Shown piece by piece: positions 24,040-26,677 of a stretch of DNA of 26,677 bases (positions are counted from its first letter, which is position 1; each line of letters starts with the position of its first letter). The stretch lies in NCBI GenBank assembly GCA_050290245.1, contig JBNKHH010000043.1, positions 1 to 26,677 of the forward strand, written 5' to 3'. Made by a program: the position numbers and the translations under genes. The stretch is from JBNKHH01 sp050290245. Its GTDB lineage: Bacteria > Pseudomonadota > Alphaproteobacteria > Rhodobacterales > Rhodobacteraceae. The notes beneath the pieces were generated by a model. It was given only the letters and a program-made list of their open reading frames with translations, did not search any database and was not told where the DNA came from.

Positions 24040-24840
24040 ATGGAAAATGACACACTCGTCTTGCGGCAGGACAGCGATGGCGTCGCCGTTCTGACCCTGA
24101 ATGCGCCAAAGTCGATCAACGCCCTGTCAGAAGCGATGATCGAGGCCCTGAGCGCCGTGCTGGATGACATTGCAGCGGACCGCAGCGTCAAGGCGGTCAT
24201 ACTGCGCAGCGGCGGCAACCACTTTTGTGCAGGCCACAACCTGAAGGAAATGTCGGCCCGCCGGGCGGATGACGACGGCGGCTTCCAGTACTTCCAGGAC
24301 CTCTTTGCCCGGTGCTCGGCGATGATGCTGCGTGTGGTACGCCTGCCCCAACCCGTGATTGCCGAGGTCAGGGGCATCGCCACGGCCGCAGGTTGCCAGC
24401 TTGTCGCCTCGTGTGATCTGGCCGTTGCCGCAAAGGACGCCACATTCGCCACGTCGGGCGTCAACATCGGACTGTTCTGTTCGACGCCGATGGTAGCCTT
24501 GTCGCGCAACGTGCCGCGCAAACTGGCCATGGAAATGCTGTTGCTTGGCGAATTCCTTTCCGCTGATCGCGTGGCTGAAATGGGACTGGTGAACCGGGTT
24601 GTCCCGCTTGCAGAGCTCGAAGCGGCCAGCATGGCGATGGCGCGTACCATCGCCGATAAATCCCCCGCCGCGATCAAGATCGGCAAACGTGCTTTCTACG
24701 AGCAGCTCGAAATGCCGCTTGAGGACGCCTATGCCTTTGCCGGGCGCACCATGGCCGAGAACATGATGGCCAAGGACGCCGAAGCCGGGATCGGTGCCTT
24801 CACACGCAAGGACGCCTTGCCGGAGTGGACTGGCGAATGA
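24040..24840 (+). CDS. Crotonase-fold protein (ECHDC3-like) lacking both hydratase glutamates
   Basis: A 266-aa enoyl-CoA hydratase/isomerase superfamily protein. ATG 24040 is chosen because GGAAAG precedes it; ATG 24028 has no ribosome site. The oxyanion-hole segments are intact: NHFCAGHNLKEM (60-71) and RGIATAAGCQLVASCDLAVAA (111-131). Aligned by eye to rat enoyl-CoA hydratase, catalytic Glu144 is replaced by Gln120 and Glu164 by Gly140, and the GLFCSTPMVALSR segment is the mark of the ECHDC3-like branch. Ordinary hydration of enoyl-CoA is therefore doubtful; isomerase, hydrolase or another acyl-CoA reaction is possible. Its stop overlaps the start of the acyl-CoA synthetase gene by 4 nt (ATGA). 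Confidence 0.88.
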   Translation: MENDTLVLRQDSDGVAVLTLNAPKSINALSEAMIEALSAVLDDIAADRSVKAVILRSGGNHFCAGHNLKEMSARRADDDGGFQYFQDLFARCSAMMLRVVRLPQPVIAEVRGIATAAGCQLVASCDLAVAAKDATFATSGVNIGLFCSTPMVALSRNVPRKLAMEMLLLGEFLSADRVAEMGLVNRVVPLAELEAASMAMARTIADKSPAAIKIGKRAFYEQLEMPLEDAYAFAGRTMAENMMAKDAEAGIGAFTRKDALPEWTGE

Positions 24841-26447
24841 CATTCGACGGCCCCGAACTGGCGCGCAACAAAGCCAACCACACTGCGCTGTCGCCCGTGT
24901 CGATCCTGAAGCGTGTCGAACGCGTGCACCCGGAATTGCCGGCGCAGATCCACGGTGGCATCCGCCGCAACTGGGGCGAGGTCGCGGCACGCTGCAAGCG
25001 GCTTGCCTCGGCACTGGCCGGGCGCGGTATCGGCAAGGGCGACACCGTTGCCCTGATAGCACCGAACATTCCCGAAGCCCTGGAGTGCGCGCTGGCGCTG
25101 CCCATGCTGGGCGCGGTTCTGAACGCCAACAACACCCGTCTCGATGCCGCTACGATCGCCTATATCCTGGACCATGGCGAGGCCCGCGTGCTGTTGGTCG
25201 ATACCGAGTACTCTGCGTTGGCGTCCGAGGCTGTAGCGCAAAGCGGGCGCGATCTGTTGATCGTGGACATCGAAGACCCGGAAGGCCCCGGCGGGGATCG
25301 GATCGGGGCTCTGACCTATGACGACCTTTTGGCCGAGGGCGATCCCGATTTCGCCTACACCCTGCCAGATGACGAATGGGACGCTTTGGCGCTCAACTAT
25401 ACCTCTGGCACCACCGGGCGCCCCAAGGGGGTCGTCTATTCGCATCGCGGCGCCTGGACGAACGCGGTCAACAACGTCGTGACTTGGGAAATGCCGCATC
25501 ATCCCGTGTATCTCTGGACGCTGCCGCTGTTCCACTGCAATGGCTGGTGCTTTCCCTGGACCATCACCATGCTTGCCGGGACCCACGTGTTCCTGCGCGC
25601 GCCCCGTGCCGAGGCGATCTATGACGCCTTCGCCGACCATGGCGTGACCCATCTTTGCGGTGCTCCGATCATCATGTCGATGATTTCCGGCGCAACTGAG
25701 AAACGCGAATTTCCCCAAAAAATCAGGATGATGACGGCGGCGGCGCCACCGCCCGCAAGCGTCATCAAGGGAATGGAGGACCTGGGGATTTCGATCACCC
25801 ACGTCTATGGGCTGACCGAGGTGTACGGCCCCGCCGTCGTTTGCGCCGAAAAGCCGGATTGGGCGGTGCTGCCCGCCGACGAACAGGCCGAGTTGAAAGC
25901 CCGCCAGGGTGTTGCCTATGAACTGGAAGAGGACGTTCTTGTCCTCGATCCCGAGACCGGCAGCCCCGTCCCCTGGGATGGCCAGACATTAGGCGAAGTC
26001 GTCTTTCGCGGAAACATCGTGATGAAGGGCTATCTGAAGGCCCCCGAGGACACTGCCAAGGCTTTCAGGGACGGCTGGTTCTGGTCGGGCGACATCGCGG
26101 TGCAGCACGGCGATGGCTACATCGAGATCCGGGACCGTGCGAAAGACATCATCATCTCTGGCGGCGAGAACATCTCTTCGATCGAGGTCGAAAAGGCACT
26201 TTATTCTCATCCTGCCGTGAGCCTCGTCGCCGTCGTGGCAATGCCCGATGAAAAGTGGGGGGAGGTTCCCTGCGCATTTGTCGAGCGATCAGGCGAGGTC
26301 TCCGAAGAGGAACTGCTAGCACATGCCAGAGCCCGCCTTGCCGGATTCATGCAGCCAAAGAAAGTGATCTTCGGCGAGTTGCCCAAGACAACCACCGGAA
26401 AAATCCGAAAAAACGAGCTGCGCGATCAATTCCGCCGGGACGCCTGA
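24837..26447 (+). CDS. AMP-forming acyl-CoA synthetase (medium/short-chain, DmdB-like clade)
   Basis: A 536-aa adenylate-forming ligase that activates a carboxylic acid with ATP and CoA. ATG 24837 overlaps the crotonase stop and has GGAG upstream; an in-frame GTG 12 bases earlier lacks a site. Motifs are YTSGTTGRPKG (188-198), FHCNGWCFPWTITMLAGTHV, YGLTEVYGP, the hinge DGYIEIRDRAKDIIISGGENI and the catalytic Lys522 in TTTGKIRKNELR. The FHCNGWCFPW segment is typical of the clade that includes methylmercaptopropionyl-CoA ligase (DmdB) and related enzymes, but no other dmd gene is beside it, so the substrate stays open. It probably feeds the crotonase-like protein of the same operon. Confidence 0.92.
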   Translation: MTFDGPELARNKANHTALSPVSILKRVERVHPELPAQIHGGIRRNWGEVAARCKRLASALAGRGIGKGDTVALIAPNIPEALECALALPMLGAVLNANNTRLDAATIAYILDHGEARVLLVDTEYSALASEAVAQSGRDLLIVDIEDPEGPGGDRIGALTYDDLLAEGDPDFAYTLPDDEWDALALNYTSGTTGRPKGVVYSHRGAWTNAVNNVVTWEMPHHPVYLWTLPLFHCNGWCFPWTITMLAGTHVFLRAPRAEAIYDAFADHGVTHLCGAPIIMSMISGATEKREFPQKIRMMTAAAPPPASVIKGMEDLGISITHVYGLTEVYGPAVVCAEKPDWAVLPADEQAELKARQGVAYELEEDVLVLDPETGSPVPWDGQTLGEVVFRGNIVMKGYLKAPEDTAKAFRDGWFWSGDIAVQHGDGYIEIRDRAKDIIISGGENISSIEVEKALYSHPAVSLVAVVAMPDEKWGEVPCAFVERSGEVSEEELLAHARARLAGFMQPKKVIFGELPKTTTGKIRKNELRDQFRRDA

Positions 26448-26677
26448 GTCCCCGGATCCTGACTGGACGGCGCGATGGTTCGCAACACCGAGTTTACCAG
26501 CGCCGCTTCAAGGGCGGCAACAAGGTCGGTGCTGTCATCCACGACGCCCACATCGGTGTTGATCTGGAACGCAATTGTCAGCCCATGATCGGCATAGTGC
26601 CGGAGGCTGGACACATATCCGGGAATCCAACCGCCGTGTCCGTATACCTGCCCGGCAGGCGTTTCTCTGTAGATCGC
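26426..26677 (-). CDS. Beta-lactamase-like serine hydrolase, C-terminal end (cut by window edge)
   Basis: The 83 visible residues begin at the right edge and end at TGA 26428-26426. The sequence YGHGGWIPGYVSSLRHY followed by DHGLTIAFQINTD is the C-terminal core of the class C beta-lactamase/S12 peptidase family. GHGG takes the place of the KTG active-site motif, as in many esterases and D-amino-acid peptidases of the group. The Ser-x-x-Lys nucleophile lies outside the window, so activity, location and signal peptide cannot be judged. The gene ends 22 bp inside the convergent acyl-CoA synthetase gene. Confidence 0.8.
   Translation of the reverse strand, partial: AIYRETPAGQVYGHGGWIPGYVSSLRHYADHGLTIAFQINTDVGVVDDSTDLVAALEAALVNSVLRTIAPSSQDPGTQASRRN

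Noticed and set aside
24040..26447. DMSP demethylation genes dmdD and dmdB
   Set aside because: The ligase falls in a similar clade, but the crotonase lacks the catalytic glutamates expected of DmdD and no dmdA or dmdC is adjacent.

Overview
The window is high-GC DNA with dense, operon-like gene packing. The encoded proteins look like those of marine Rhodobacteraceae (Roseobacter group, Alphaproteobacteria). The class III transaminase near the left edge closely resembles, from memory, a structurally characterised enzyme from Ruegeria (Silicibacter) sp. TM1040. Malonate, protocatechuate and ABC-sugar cassettes are also typical of that group. The organism assignment is inference; there is no rRNA or other marker here.

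Left half (1-16013), a carbohydrate catabolic island. A leftward operon holds an ABC ATPase, a FucU-type mutarotase, a PfkB sugar kinase, a class III transaminase and the start of ribulose-phosphate 3-epimerase. Divergent from it runs an ABC importer: a Tat-exported binding protein and two permeases. Next is a leftward trio of BtpA/SgcQ-like protein, M42 metallopeptidase-like protein and FGGY kinase. Divergent from that trio are an aldose/L-fucose dehydrogenase-type aldo-keto reductase and an L-fuconolactonase-type amidohydrolase. A second ATPase and a xylitol dehydrogenase-like enzyme follow on the minus strand. The set offers both a phosphorylating route (mutarotase, kinases, epimerase) and an oxidative route (mutarotase, dehydrogenase, lactonase). 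BtpA, M42 and an epimerase together recall the E. coli sgc locus, here with an ABC importer rather than a PTS. The true substrate cannot be read from sequence.

Middle (16014-19922). A gene-poor stretch contains what looks like the last codons of a lost ABC permease, two strong inverted repeats and a small membrane protein of unknown function. It is followed by malonyl-CoA decarboxylase and malonyl-CoA synthetase. A possible tail of a lost TRAP permease overlaps the decarboxylase start.

Right part (19923-26677). ligA-ligB-ligC encode the first two steps of protocatechuate 4,5-cleavage and end in a strong hairpin. A convergent iclR gene follows. Divergent from iclR is a CoA-centred operon: a CoA-binding protein, a crotonase-fold protein lacking both catalytic glutamates, and an acyl-CoA synthetase. 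The C-terminus of a beta-lactamase-like serine hydrolase closes the window on the minus strand. No tRNA, rRNA, CRISPR array, transposase or phage gene was seen.
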